Shown: piece after piece, positions 44,723-55,025 of the stretch
Layout: the number at the start of each line of letters is the position of its first letter
How positions within the stretch are numbered: the stretch's first letter is position 1
NCBI RefSeq assembly: GCF_000015565.1
Contig: NC_008786.1
Span: forward strand, 4,576,501-4,640,500
Length of the DNA: 64,000 nt
Reading direction: 5' to 3'
From: Verminephrobacter eiseniae EF01-2
Lineage (GTDB): Bacteria > Pseudomonadota > Gammaproteobacteria > Burkholderiales > Burkholderiaceae_C
Notes under the pieces: generated by a model
Databases searched by the model: none
What the model was told of the DNA's origin: nothing
The model's input: the letters and a program-made list of their open reading frames with translations, nothing else
Translations under genes and position numbers: made by a program

Positions 44723-45718
44723 TTACTTGGCGCTGAGGTTCAGCGCCCCGAGCGTGGGCCCCCAGGCCTTGGTGTCACGCGCCGCCGTTTCCATGACCAG
44801 CGCGGAAGGGCCCGACATGGCAATCACGCCCATGCTCTTGAGCTTGGCCTGCACGTCGGGACTCTTGTGGAAGGCCGCCGTCGCCTTGTTGAGCTTTTCC
44901 ACGATGTCGGGCGGCGTGCCGGCGCGTGCCACCACGGCACTCCAGCCCATGTTGTCGAAGCCCTTCACGCCCAGCTCGCCCAAGGTGGGCACATCAGGCA
45001 GCTCAGGGGTGCGCTGCGGCGACAACACGGCCAATGGATTGAGCTTGTGGTTCTTGATATGGGGCAGCGCCGTGCCATACACCGGCGCCATCACTTCGGT
45101 CTGCCCACCGATGGTGGCCAGGATGCCGTCGGCCTCGCCCTTGTAAGGGATGTGGGTCATCGAAATGCCCAACGCATTGGACACAAGCTCGACTGCCAGG
45201 TGGGTGGAGTTGCCCAGGCCGGCGGATGCGAAGTTCAGCTTGCCCGGCGCCGCCTTCGCTTTTTCCGTCAGGTCCTTGAGCGTCTTGATGCCCGTGGCGG
45301 GATTGGCCGACAGCACGAACGGCACCGTGGTCAGCATGGTCACGCCAACGAAATCCTTCTCGGGGTTGTAGGGCAGCGGCTTGTAGGTGAACTGGTTGAG
45401 CACCATCAGCGACACGCTGCCCAACAGCAGCGTGTAGCCATCGGCGGGCGCGTTCAGCGCGGTCTGTGCGGCAATGATGCCGCCCGCACCGGGCTTGTTC
45501 TCCACCACGATGGTGGCGCCGATGACCCTGCCTGCGTGCTCGGCCCACAGGCGCGCGATCGTGTCGCTGCTGCCGCCCGGCGCCTGCGATACGACCAGGC
45601 GCACGGGCCGGCTGGGGTAGGAGGCTTGCGCGTACACGGTGGTGGCCGCGGTGACCGTGACGGCCGCGACCGCGACACCCATCAGGATCTTGTAGACGTT
45701 CGTGATTGCTTCAGGCAC
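44723..45718 (-). CDS. Bug-family periplasmic solute receptor 3
   Basis: This 331-residue receptor has a signal peptide (ILMGVAVAAVTVTAATTVYAQA, cleaved about residue 30). The mature protein shows YPSRPVRLVVSQAPGGSSDTIARL, VVENKPGAGGIIAAQ and MTHIPYKGEADGILATIGG. It is divergent from the LysR gene at 45821 and followed by the gamma-glutamyltransferase gene, 92 bp downstream. This suggests uptake of the compound the transferase acts on, under LysR control. Confidence 0.9.
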   Translation of the reverse strand: MPEAITNVYKILMGVAVAAVTVTAATTVYAQASYPSRPVRLVVSQAPGGSSDTIARLWAEHAGRVIGATIVVENKPGAGGIIAAQTALNAPADGYTLLLGSVSLMVLNQFTYKPLPYNPEKDFVGVTMLTTVPFVLSANPATGIKTLKDLTEKAKAAPGKLNFASAGLGNSTHLAVELVSNALGISMTHIPYKGEADGILATIGGQTEVMAPVYGTALPHIKNHKLNPLAVLSPQRTPELPDVPTLGELGVKGFDNMGWSAVVARAGTPPDIVEKLNKATAAFHKSPDVQAKLKSMGVIAMSGPSALVMETAARDTKAWGPTLGALNLSAK

Positions 45719-45748
45719 AGGGATTCCTCTGAGGGTCTGACATAAAAG

Positions 45749-45764
45749 ATGAAGTAATTTTCAT
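45749..45764. promoter_or_regulatory. Inverted repeat in the divergent Bug/LysR region
   Basis: ATGAA-N6-TTCAT, symmetric, 30 bp upstream of the receptor's start codon and 56 bp upstream of the LysR start. Size and position fit a LysR-type operator controlling both divergent genes. Confidence 0.45.
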
Positions 45765-45820
45765 GACAACCCTGTCATCCGCCTAGTGAAAATGCAAAAT
45801 GGAAGCATGAAGGTTTACTC

Positions 45821-46789
45821 ATGATCGAGCGTTCAGAAGGCATCTCCTGGGCGCGGGGCATCAAGGTCCGGCATCTGGAATCCTTTCTGGTGCTGGACGA
45901 GGCGGGCACGCTGACCGAAGCGGCGGCGCGGCTGCACATGACGCAATCTGCCATGTCGCACTGGCTGGCAGAACTCGAACGCGTGGCGGGCACGCCGCTG
46001 GTGGTGCGCGGGCGCAAGGTGCAGCTGACGCCTGCGGGGCATCTGCTCAAGCGGCTGGCCATCACCGTGCTGGGCGACATCGTCCGCACCGGCCGCGAGA
46101 TGCATGCGGTGGCCGCGGGACGTGTGCCGCGTCTGAACGTGGGCAGCGTCTGGGCCGGCATCGCCGGCGGCCTGCCCGAAGCCGTGACCGCGTTCCAGCA
46201 GCGCCATGCCGACGTGGCCGTGTCCATTCACGACGGGCTGTTCGACGACCTGCTCAAGGGCTTGGACACGCGTGCCATGGATGCCGTGATCGGCGTTCTG
46301 GATGCCAGGGCGCACCAGCCGCAGTTGGCGCATCACGTGCTCTTCGACGACCAGGTGAGCATCGTCATCGGCCAGGGCAGCAAGCACTGGCACAGCGAGC
46401 AGCCGCTGGGCTTTGCAGACGTGCTGCGCGAGCAATGGGTGATGCCGCCCCTTGGCACGCTCACCCGCATCCAGATGGATGCCTACCTCATCGAGCAACA
46501 GGCCTCGTGGCTGGTGCCCAAGGCAGAAACCGCCTCGCTGGCCATGATGCAGGCCCTGCTGCACAAGGGCGACTATGTCGGCGTGTGCGCGGAATCCATG
46601 GCGGACTACATGGCCTCGCTGGGGCTGTTCCGGAAGGTCGCCATCGATTCGAACATCCGCTTCGGCCCGATCACCGTGGTGTGGAACCGCGAGCACGTCT
46701 CGGCAACGCTCATGGACTTCATTGATTGCCTGAAGGCGCATGTGCGGGGCTTGCCTGCCGCACAGGTGCAGGAGGCGCCCCGCGCTTAG
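45821..46789 (+). CDS. LysR-family transcriptional regulator 2
   Basis: This 322-residue LysR regulator has HTH residues about 14-60 (VRHLESFLVLDEAGTLTEAAARLHMTQSAMSHWLAELE, then LVVRGRKVQLTPAG). The co-inducer domain follows with VGSVWAGIAGGLPEAVTAF and HHVLFDDQVSIVIGQG. It is divergent from the receptor at 44723 and convergent with the ornithine-cyclodeaminase-like gene. It probably regulates the receptor/gamma-glutamyltransferase operon. Confidence 0.9.
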   Translation: MIERSEGISWARGIKVRHLESFLVLDEAGTLTEAAARLHMTQSAMSHWLAELERVAGTPLVVRGRKVQLTPAGHLLKRLAITVLGDIVRTGREMHAVAAGRVPRLNVGSVWAGIAGGLPEAVTAFQQRHADVAVSIHDGLFDDLLKGLDTRAMDAVIGVLDARAHQPQLAHHVLFDDQVSIVIGQGSKHWHSEQPLGFADVLREQWVMPPLGTLTRIQMDAYLIEQQASWLVPKAETASLAMMQALLHKGDYVGVCAESMADYMASLGLFRKVAIDSNIRFGPITVVWNREHVSATLMDFIDCLKAHVRGLPAAQVQEAPRA

Positions 46790-46810
46790 CGGCCCGCGAA
46801 GGCAAGTGCC

Positions 46811-47755
46811 TCAGTTCGAATTGGAAGCCTCGTAGACCACCACTGCCGCGGCCAGGTCCTCCAAGGCGGTCCCCACCGCCTTGAAGACGGTTCGCCCGTC
46901 ACGCTCGACGCGTCCCTGAATCCGGCCCGCGGCCAGGTCGGCCAACTCCCCCGCCACATCGTCGGCGGCGAACACGCCGCGCGATAGGGGCCCGAGCAAT
47001 TCGCCACTCTTTTGCAACGCTTCTTGTGTATCGACAAACAAACGCGCGCCGGCAAAGCATGCATCGTCGGCTTCGCGCATCTGCGGCGTGAAGCTGCCGA
47101 TCAGGTCGAGGTGGCTGCGAGGCCGCAGCCACGCGCCCTGCACCACCGGCTGCGTGGCAAGCGTGGCACAGCTCACGATGTCGACGTCGTTCATCGCCTG
47201 GGCGAGGTCGGGCGCGACAGCCGCCTCGATGTTCTGCTCGCACAGCCGTGCAGCGAGTGCCTTCGCCGCAGATTCGTCGCGGTCCCATACCACCACGCGT
47301 TCGATCGGACGCACGGCGCGGTAGGCCTCGGGAATCAGACTGCCGACACGCCCGCAGCCGACGACCAGCAGGCTGCGCGTGTCGGCAGGCGCGAGGTAGG
47401 ACGCGGCCAGGGCCGATGCGGCAGCTGTGCGGCGCGACGTGATCTCGTTGCCGTCGATCTGCGCCAGCGGCTCGCCCGTGCGTGCGTCGTACAGCACATA
47501 GGTCGAGAACAGCCCGGGCAGGCCGCGCTGCGCGTTGTCCGGGAAGATGGTCACCGTCTTGATGCCCAGGTAGCGGTCGTGCTGCCACGCCGGCATGACC
47601 AGCACGGTGCGGGGCGCGGCGTCCTTCCCGGCCTGGAGCGAATGCGTGTGCCGCAAAGGCACCTCGCAGCCGGCGATGAACATTTCTCGAAGGGCCGGGA
47701 TCAGGCGGTCGAAAGGCAATGCACGGCGGGTGCTTTCGGTATCGATGATTTTCAT
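46811..47755 (-). CDS. Ornithine cyclodeaminase family protein (mu-crystallin-like)
   Basis: This 314-residue protein has the NAD(P)-binding OCD fold. Substrate loop residues lie in PRTVLVMPAWQHDRYLGIKTVTIFPDN (about 45-75), with Lys in GIKTVT. The Rossmann motif LLVVGCGRVGSLIPEAYRAV starts near residue 130, and the DIVSCATLATQPVVQG and SFTPQMREAD segments follow. Members cyclise ornithine, or reduce ketimines or delta1-pyrroline-2-carboxylate. The gene is 40 bp downstream of the molybdopterin fusion gene on the same strand, so they are probably co-transcribed. The ATG at 47755 is chosen as it starts the family's typical MKIIDTE. Confidence 0.88.
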   Translation of the reverse strand: MKIIDTESTRRALPFDRLIPALREMFIAGCEVPLRHTHSLQAGKDAAPRTVLVMPAWQHDRYLGIKTVTIFPDNAQRGLPGLFSTYVLYDARTGEPLAQIDGNEITSRRTAAASALAASYLAPADTRSLLVVGCGRVGSLIPEAYRAVRPIERVVVWDRDESAAKALAARLCEQNIEAAVAPDLAQAMNDVDIVSCATLATQPVVQGAWLRPRSHLDLIGSFTPQMREADDACFAGARLFVDTQEALQKSGELLGPLSRGVFAADDVAGELADLAAGRIQGRVERDGRTVFKAVGTALEDLAAAVVVYEASNSN

Positions 47756-47795
47756 GAGGTTGCGGATGGAATCAGGTGAATGAAAGTGCCGGCAG

Positions 47796-50700
47796 TCATG
47801 CCTCGAGCACCACGTCTTCGAGCGGGACGGCCTGGCAGGCAAGGCACACGGCCGGGTCTTCCGGTTCGCTGCCGTGCAGATGGCGCACCTTGCCGCTCAG
47901 CAGGCGCACGGCGCAGCTCTCGCACTGGCCCACGCGGCAGCCGCTGGCCATCTGCACGCCGAGCGACTCGCCAAAGGTCAGCAAGGTGCCCTGCCGGGGC
48001 GTCCACGTCACGGGGGCGTGGCCCGAGCGCGCGAAGCTGACGGTGAAGCGCTGGTCGCCGTCGGTGGGTGGCGTGGTGGGCGAGCGGAATACCTCGCTGA
48101 AGATGTCGAAGCGCGGAACGCCCCGCGCCACCAAGCCGGCGGTCACCGCGTCCATCATGGCCGGCGGTCCGCACAGGTAGAAACGGGCACGCTGCGCGAT
48201 CAATGCGTCGTCCACCACGCTCGCGTCGATGAAGCGGTCCGACTGGTAGTCGATGCCCTGGCGCTCCTGCAGCCGTGGTGCGTTGTAGTGGTCGACCACT
48301 TGCAACTGCGGCAGGCGCGCGCGGTGCTGCGCAATGCGCTCGTGAAACGCGTGGGTCGTGCCGTTCTGGTTGGCGTAGTAGAGCCAGATGGCCGGCCCCT
48401 GCGCGCCGTCGGGCAGCGACTCGAGCAGGCTGATGAAGGGCGTGATGCCGATGCCGCCCGCGAAGAAGACCAGTGGTTGCGGCGAGTGGCGCGGCAGCAC
48501 GAAGCCCCCGGAGGGCGCCCGCAGCGCGAGGGTGTCGCCGACCTTCAGTGCGCGGTGCAGATGGCTCGACACGCGCCCCTCGTGCGGCGTGCCGTCGGCC
48601 GAATGGCCGCGCTGGTGGCGCACGGCCACGCTGTAGCTGCGCCGGCCCGGCACCTCGGCCGCGCCCGTGAGCGAATAGGCGCGCGTGACCTGCGTGCCGT
48701 CGTCCAGATGCAATTGCATCTCGATGTGCTGACCGGGTCGGTAATCGGGCAGTTCGCCGCCGTCGACCGGCTCGAAGTGGATGCCCAGCACGCCGTCGGC
48801 CTCGGGCCGCAGCGCGCTGATGCGAAAGGGCCGGTAGCCGGACCACTTGCGCTGCCGCATCTCTGTGGCCGGGTCGCGTTCGATGTCGCAGAGAAAGGAG
48901 CGATGCGGCACCGAGCCGCTCACCGGGTCGCAGCTGTCGGCGGATATCAGCGCGTTGAAGTTGCTGCCCAACGCGCCTTCGACGGGCAGGCCGTCGCGGT
49001 CGAGCTCGGGGCAGCTCTGCCACCAGCCGAACTCGGCCACGATGACGTCGTCGCCCAACTGGGGCGTGACGCGTGCGACGAAGCGGGCCTCGCCCACGCG
49101 CGTGCGGATGCGCATCCAGTCTCCGTCCACGATGCCCTTGGCGGCCGCCAGCACGGGGCTCAATTCGGCCACCGGATCGGGCGCGCGCTTGCGCAGCGAA
49201 GGCAGGCTGCGGTGCTGGCTGTGGCAATAGAAGCCGTTCTTGGCCGAACTCAGCACATAGGGAAAGCGGCCCTGGCGCGTGGCCTTCGCATCGCGTGGCG
49301 TGTCGGCCGGTTCGACGAAGGTGGCGACCGGCGGCTGGCCGTGGCGCAGCAGGGTTTCGGAATAGAGCTCGACGCGGCGCGTCGGAGTGTCGAAGCCGCG
49401 CACGCCGGCGGGCGTGGCGCGGGCGTATTTCTGCTCGCTCGCGTCGATGGCGCAGGCCATGCCTTCGGGCCGCGCGCGCAACTGGTCGACCGTGAGGCCG
49501 AGCGGCTCGAGCATGTGGTTCCACCCCGCATCGAGGCTGCCGCCGAAGAAGCCGTCGCCCATACCCAGGCGGGTGGCCAGGTCGAACAGCACGTCGTTGT
49601 CGGCGCGCGATTCGCCGCGTGGCGTCACCATGCGCTGGCGCAACTGCACCCAGCCGGCTGCACGGTCGTCGATCTCGAAGCCGATGCGCAAGCCTTCGCG
49701 CTCCCAGGGTGTGTTGACCGGCAGCAGGATGTCGGCGTATCTGGCGGCGGGTGTTTCGAACAGGTCGCAGTGCACATGGAATTCGAGCTGCGACAGTGCC
49801 TGGTGCGCGAGCGCGGTGTCGGCCTGCGACACGGGCAGGTTGGTGCCGAAGGCCATCATCGCGCGCACCTTGTAAGGCTCGCCTTCGAGCATCACGCGGT
49901 AGGTGTCTCGCGCCGTCACCCAGCCGTGCGCGGGGGGCCCAACCGGGCGCTCGGCCAGACCGAGGGCCTTGGCGCGCTGCGCGTCGGGCAGCAGTGAGAG
50001 CGAGTTGACGGCGTTGACGCGCGGACCGACGCGAACGCGGTTCCCGCCGATGCGGTCGAAGCTCCCGCACAACGCGTACAACGTGGCGACTGCGCGCTCG
50101 GCTTGTGTGGCGTTGGTGTGCTGGCCGATGCCGGTCCAGGCGTGATAGGCCACGCGGCGGCAAGTGCCGAACAGGTCAGCGACCGCGCGCAACGAGGCTT
50201 GCGCAACGCCGGTGATGCGTTCGACATCCGGCGGCGTGTAGGCGGCACAGCCCTGGGCCAGCAGCTCGAAGGCTGGCGCGCACGACAAGCGCTGTGCGCC
50301 CACGTCGATCTCGAGCGCGCCGCGCAGGCGGAAGTGGGCTGCGTCCTGGGCTTGCGCCGCCTGCTCGGTGTCATAGGGCACCGCGCAGCCCCGCGCGTCG
50401 TTCCACGCCATGAAGCGGTTGCCCTGGGCATCGGGCCACAGGTCCTGCTCGCGCAGGAAGTGCCCGTTGTCGCCGCGCACCAGCAACGGGGCATTGGTCC
50501 ACGCGCGCACGAAACCTTCGTCGAAGCGCGCGTCCGCGATCAGCAGGTGGATCAGGCCCAGCGCCAGTGCCGCATCGGTGCCGGGCCGCACGGGCAGCCA
50601 AGCGTCGGCCTGCCGCGCGAGCGCCGTGGGACGCGGATCGATCACCACCATCTTCGCGCCGTTCGCGCGGCCGCGGCCGATGGCATTGGCCTGTGCCAGC

Positions 50701-51263
50701 CAGGTGTTCGCGGGGTTGTGCCCCCACAGCACGATCAGGTCGGCCTGCGCGTAGTCGGCCGCGGGCATGCCACAGCCGAAGGTGAAGGCGTGCGCGAAGT
50801 CCTTGTGCCAGTTGCAGACCTCGGTCGCGTAGCAGATGTTGGGGCTGCCGAAGAGGCGCACGAAGCGCTCGATCCAGTCGATGCTGTCCGTCAGTGGCGT
50901 GCCGCTGGGCGTGGTCACGGCGAACACCACCGACTCGGCGCCGCTCTCGGCCTTGATGGCGCCCAGGCGCTGCGCGGTCTCGGCCAGCGCCTCGTCCCAG
51001 CCGATGCGCACCCAGCCCGGGTCCGCTTCGGTCTTGGGCCGGGTGCGGCGCATCGGGTAGCGCAGGCGGTGCGGGCTGTGCACAAGCTCGGGCGCGGCCT
51101 TGCCCTTCATGCACATCGCCTGGCCGGTGGGGTGCGAAGCGTCGGGCCGCACCGACACCAGCATGTCGCCCTGCACCTCGTTGAGCGTGCCGCAGCGCGA
51201 ACGGCAGAGCGTGCAGTAGCCCTGCTTGGTCTGCGTGGGCGCCGCCGTCGTCATCACTTGCAT
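47796..51263 (-). CDS. Molybdopterin oxidoreductase fused to ferredoxin reductase and [2Fe-2S] ferredoxin
   Basis: This 1155-residue protein has three modules. Residues 1-720 form a DMSO-reductase-family molybdopterin domain. An N-terminal [4Fe-4S] motif is CTLCRSRCG with a fourth Cys in QAMCMKG, and EVCNWHKDFA carries a candidate Mo-ligand Cys. A flavin/NAD(P)H reductase domain follows: RAYSLTGAAEVPGRRSYSVAV, FVLPRHSPQPLVFFAGGIGITPFISLL, LCGPPAMMDAV. The end is a plant-type [2Fe-2S] ferredoxin (CRVGQCESC…CLAC). It is a self-contained NAD(P)H-driven reductase or hydroxylase, resembling assimilatory nitrate reductases but with fused electron supply. The substrate is unknown. No signal peptide is seen. 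It is downstream of a fatty acid transporter gene and upstream of the ornithine-cyclodeaminase-like gene. Confidence 0.88.
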   Translation of the reverse strand: MQVMTTAAPTQTKQGYCTLCRSRCGTLNEVQGDMLVSVRPDASHPTGQAMCMKGKAAPELVHSPHRLRYPMRRTRPKTEADPGWVRIGWDEALAETAQRLGAIKAESGAESVVFAVTTPSGTPLTDSIDWIERFVRLFGSPNICYATEVCNWHKDFAHAFTFGCGMPAADYAQADLIVLWGHNPANTWLAQANAIGRGRANGAKMVVIDPRPTALARQADAWLPVRPGTDAALALGLIHLLIADARFDEGFVRAWTNAPLLVRGDNGHFLREQDLWPDAQGNRFMAWNDARGCAVPYDTEQAAQAQDAAHFRLRGALEIDVGAQRLSCAPAFELLAQGCAAYTPPDVERITGVAQASLRAVADLFGTCRRVAYHAWTGIGQHTNATQAERAVATLYALCGSFDRIGGNRVRVGPRVNAVNSLSLLPDAQRAKALGLAERPVGPPAHGWVTARDTYRVMLEGEPYKVRAMMAFGTNLPVSQADTALAHQALSQLEFHVHCDLFETPAARYADILLPVNTPWEREGLRIGFEIDDRAAGWVQLRQRMVTPRGESRADNDVLFDLATRLGMGDGFFGGSLDAGWNHMLEPLGLTVDQLRARPEGMACAIDASEQKYARATPAGVRGFDTPTRRVELYSETLLRHGQPPVATFVEPADTPRDAKATRQGRFPYVLSSAKNGFYCHSQHRSLPSLRKRAPDPVAELSPVLAAAKGIVDGDWMRIRTRVGEARFVARVTPQLGDDVIVAEFGWWQSCPELDRDGLPVEGALGSNFNALISADSCDPVSGSVPHRSFLCDIERDPATEMRQRKWSGYRPFRISALRPEADGVLGIHFEPVDGGELPDYRPGQHIEMQLHLDDGTQVTRAYSLTGAAEVPGRRSYSVAVRHQRGHSADGTPHEGRVSSHLHRALKVGDTLALRAPSGGFVLPRHSPQPLVFFAGGIGITPFISLLESLPDGAQGPAIWLYYANQNGTTHAFHERIAQHRARLPQLQVVDHYNAPRLQERQGIDYQSDRFIDASVVDDALIAQRARFYLCGPPAMMDAVTAGLVARGVPRFDIFSEVFRSPTTPPTDGDQRFTVSFARSGHAPVTWTPRQGTLLTFGESLGVQMASGCRVGQCESCAVRLLSGKVRHLHGSEPEDPAVCLACQAVPLEDVVLEA

Positions 51264-51279
51264 CCGGAACCTGCGCGGC

Positions 51280-52758
51280 TCAAGGCATCACCGGCGCGAC
51301 ATAGCTCAGCGTGCGCCCGAAGGCCCAGAGCATGAAGAGCACCAGCGGCGCATGCACCAGCAATTGCAGGAAGGTAAAGCCCACGATGTCGCGTGCCTTC
51401 AGCGACAGCACGCCCAGCAGCGGCAGCATCCAAAACGGGTTGATCAGATTGGGCAACGCTTCGGCCGCGTTGTAGACCTGCACGGCCCAGCCCAGGTGGA
51501 CCTTCAAGTCGTTGGCCGCTTGCATGACGTAGGGCGCCTCGATGATCCACTTGCCGCCACCCGAGGGAATGAAAAAGCCCAGCACGGCGGAATAGGCGCC
51601 CATCACCACGGCGAAGCTGTCGACGCTGGAGATGCTCACGAACAGATGCGCGACGCGGTCCGACAGCGTGATGCCTGCGCCGCCCTTGGCGCCGGTCAGC
51701 ATGGCCGCGATGGCACCGTACAGCGGAAACTGGATGATCACGCCCGCCGTCGACGGCACCGCACTCGACACCGCGTCGAGAAAGCTGCGCGGGCGCCAGT
51801 GCAGCAGCAGCCCGATCATGAAGAACAGCAGGTTGTAGGTGTTGAGGCCCGAGATTGCGATCAGCGGGCTCTTGGCCATGAACTCCTGCGCCAGCCAGCC
51901 GAAGCCCAGCGCGCACAGGAGCAGCGTGAGCAGCGGGCTGCGCTCGAACCACTCGCCGGGGCGGCGCTCGGCGGACTCGGGGGCAACGGGCTTGGCTTCC
52001 GTGAGGTCCACGCCCAGGTCCTGCGCCGTGACCGCGTGCTCCGCGTCGGGCGCCGACCACAGTGCGATGGCCACCGACACGACCATCAACACCAGCGCCA
52101 TGGCAACCGACTGCCACAGGAAGATGGTCTGGCTGAACGGGATCACGCCGGTGATGTCAAGAATGCTCTTGGGCAGGCTGCTGGCGTTGGCCTGCAACTG
52201 CGCCGCCGACGAACTGAGCCCCAACGCCCAGGTCGCGCCCATGCCGAGGTAGGCCGCCGCGCCGCCGGCGCGGTAGTCCATGCGCAGGTCGAGGCGGCCG
52301 GCCAACGCGCGCACATAGAGCGCACTGAAGATCAGCGAAATGCCCCAGTTGAAGAGCGACAGGATCATGCTGATCGCCGCCACGTACGCGATGGCCTGGC
52401 GCCCCGACACGGGCAGTGCGGCCAGCTTGCGGATGAGTCGCGCAGCCGGTGGCGAGGTCGCCACCACGTAGCCGCCGATGGCCACCAGCGCCATCTGCAT
52501 CGTGAAAACAATGAGGCTCCAGAAGCCGTCGCCGAAGGACTTGGCCACCGCCTGCGGGCTCGATCCGTTCAGCAGCGCGGCACCCGCGACCACCACCACG
52601 GCGATGGCCGCGAACACGAAGGCGTCGGGAAACCAGCGCTCGGCCCAGGCGGTGAAGCGCAGGCTCAGGCGGCTCAACAGTCCAGCATCGGCTGAGGCCT
52701 CTTGAGGAACAGGGGGGTGGGCGCCGTGGCCGGCGGAAGTGTGTGATGTCGATGGCAT
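51280..52758 (-). CDS. Short-chain fatty acid transporter (AtoE/TIGR00366 family)
   Basis: This 492-residue inner-membrane permease has about ten to twelve hydrophobic segments. Family motifs include WGISLIFSALYVRAL, MGATWALGLSSSAAQLQANASSLP and FFIPSGGGKWIIEAPYV, with PNLINPFWMLPLLG near the end. AtoE-like proteins take up short-chain fatty acids such as butyrate. The stop is 17 bp before the molybdopterin fusion gene, so they form an operon. The start codon is only 9 bp from IS110 copy B: the GGAGA ribosome binding site adjoins the insertion, and the native promoter has been separated from the gene. Confidence 0.9.
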   Translation of the reverse strand: MPSTSHTSAGHGAHPPVPQEASADAGLLSRLSLRFTAWAERWFPDAFVFAAIAVVVVAGAALLNGSSPQAVAKSFGDGFWSLIVFTMQMALVAIGGYVVATSPPAARLIRKLAALPVSGRQAIAYVAAISMILSLFNWGISLIFSALYVRALAGRLDLRMDYRAGGAAAYLGMGATWALGLSSSAAQLQANASSLPKSILDITGVIPFSQTIFLWQSVAMALVLMVVSVAIALWSAPDAEHAVTAQDLGVDLTEAKPVAPESAERRPGEWFERSPLLTLLLCALGFGWLAQEFMAKSPLIAISGLNTYNLLFFMIGLLLHWRPRSFLDAVSSAVPSTAGVIIQFPLYGAIAAMLTGAKGGAGITLSDRVAHLFVSISSVDSFAVVMGAYSAVLGFFIPSGGGKWIIEAPYVMQAANDLKVHLGWAVQVYNAAEALPNLINPFWMLPLLGVLSLKARDIVGFTFLQLLVHAPLVLFMLWAFGRTLSYVAPVMP

Positions 52759-52767
52759 GGGGGTCTC

Positions 52768-53938
<1,171 letters not shown>

Positions 53939-53947
53939 CTTTGTCAT

Positions 53948-54924
53948 TCAAGATGGTTGCTGGGACGCTTCACCGAATCTGGCGCGGTAGGCGGCCGCAA
54001 ACCGACCCAGGTGTGAACAGCCCCAGTGCAGGGCCACTTCGGACACGCTCGCATCGCTGGCGCCTCGCCTCAACTCCGCCCGGATCCTGTCGAGGCGCAG
54101 CGTGCGCAGCACCTGCATGGGCGACAGCGCGTAGCAGGACTGGAAAGCGCGCGACAGACTGCGAATGCTCACGCCGCAGTGGTCGGCGATGTCCTTCAGC
54201 GAGATCTCCTGCTGCAGGCCGGCCTCCATGAACTCGCGCGCGCGGCGCAGGTGCCTCGGTGCCAAGGCGGCCGGCTGACCGCTGAAATGCTCACGAACCG
54301 ACATCGACTGCGCGCACGGGAGGTGACGCATCATGGCTTCTTCGGTCATCCGGACCTTGGGCATGGACAGCGGTGATGGATGGGCGAGCTGTTCGCAGAA
54401 GTAGCGCATCAACGCGTTCCATTGCTGTCCGTCGACCGAATCGAGATCGATCTCCCGGTCGAAGCACAGCGGCTCGCTGGCGTGTGTTCCCGTCAGATCG
54501 TCATACACCTCGTGCAGCCGGCGCAGCGGAACCTTCAGGATCATCTGAGTGGACCCCGGCGCCCAATCCAGCCGAAGTGGCACATTCGACGGCAGAACCA
54601 CGCTGTGCAGCCCGGCCTCACCGTCCAATGCCCTTCCCGGCAGGTGATGCCGACCCGACCACTGAGTGCGGTCTGCACCAGCAGGAAGTCCTGTGCAGGC
54701 TGCGTCTCGACCGTGACTGCATCGCCGTACTCCAACAGGCAGACGCTGAGCGCGTTGGCCTCGATGCCGTAGAAGCGAGCCGCCAGGGACGACCCACTGG
54801 GCTGCAGACAGTGCTCGTTCAGTGCCGCCCCGACCCGGGCTCGGATCTCCTCGATGTCCTGCGATGTGAACAGCGCGTGCTGCCTGAGCAGTGCTCCGGT
54901 TTCTCCAGTCAATGCGTGGGGCAT
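53948..54924 (-). pseudogene. AraC-family regulator, frameshifted and cut by IS110
   Basis: The N-terminal frame (from ATG 54924, MPHALTGETGALLRQHALFTSQDIEEI, then FLLVQTALSGRVGITCREGHWT) continues near 54625 only in another frame (LHSVVLPSNVPLRLDW). That frame runs to a C-terminal AraC domain with two HTHs: EISLKDIADHCGVSIRSLSRAFQ and DASVSEVALHWGCSHLGRFAAAYRARFG. The frame ends with residues and a stop from IS110 copy B. An AraC-binding-like sensor domain is expected at the N-terminus. The regulator, possibly for the transporter operon next to it, is broken at one or two points. The ribosome binding site GGAGAC precedes the start. Confidence 0.82.
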
Positions 54925-55025
54925 CGTCTGTCTCCATGCTTGTTCACTCTGCCGTTCTTGGCAGGTGCAGGCTTTCAAAATGGCCCCAAGAATGCACACC
55001 GAAGAAGCCTGGCGCTGCATCGGTC

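Noticed and set aside
47752..50163. An 803-codon frame within the molybdopterin fusion gene, and a 707-codon frame opposite it (47874-49997)
   Set aside because: Both are compositional shadows (Arg/Ala/His-rich) of a gene whose three modules are recognisable in the chosen frame.
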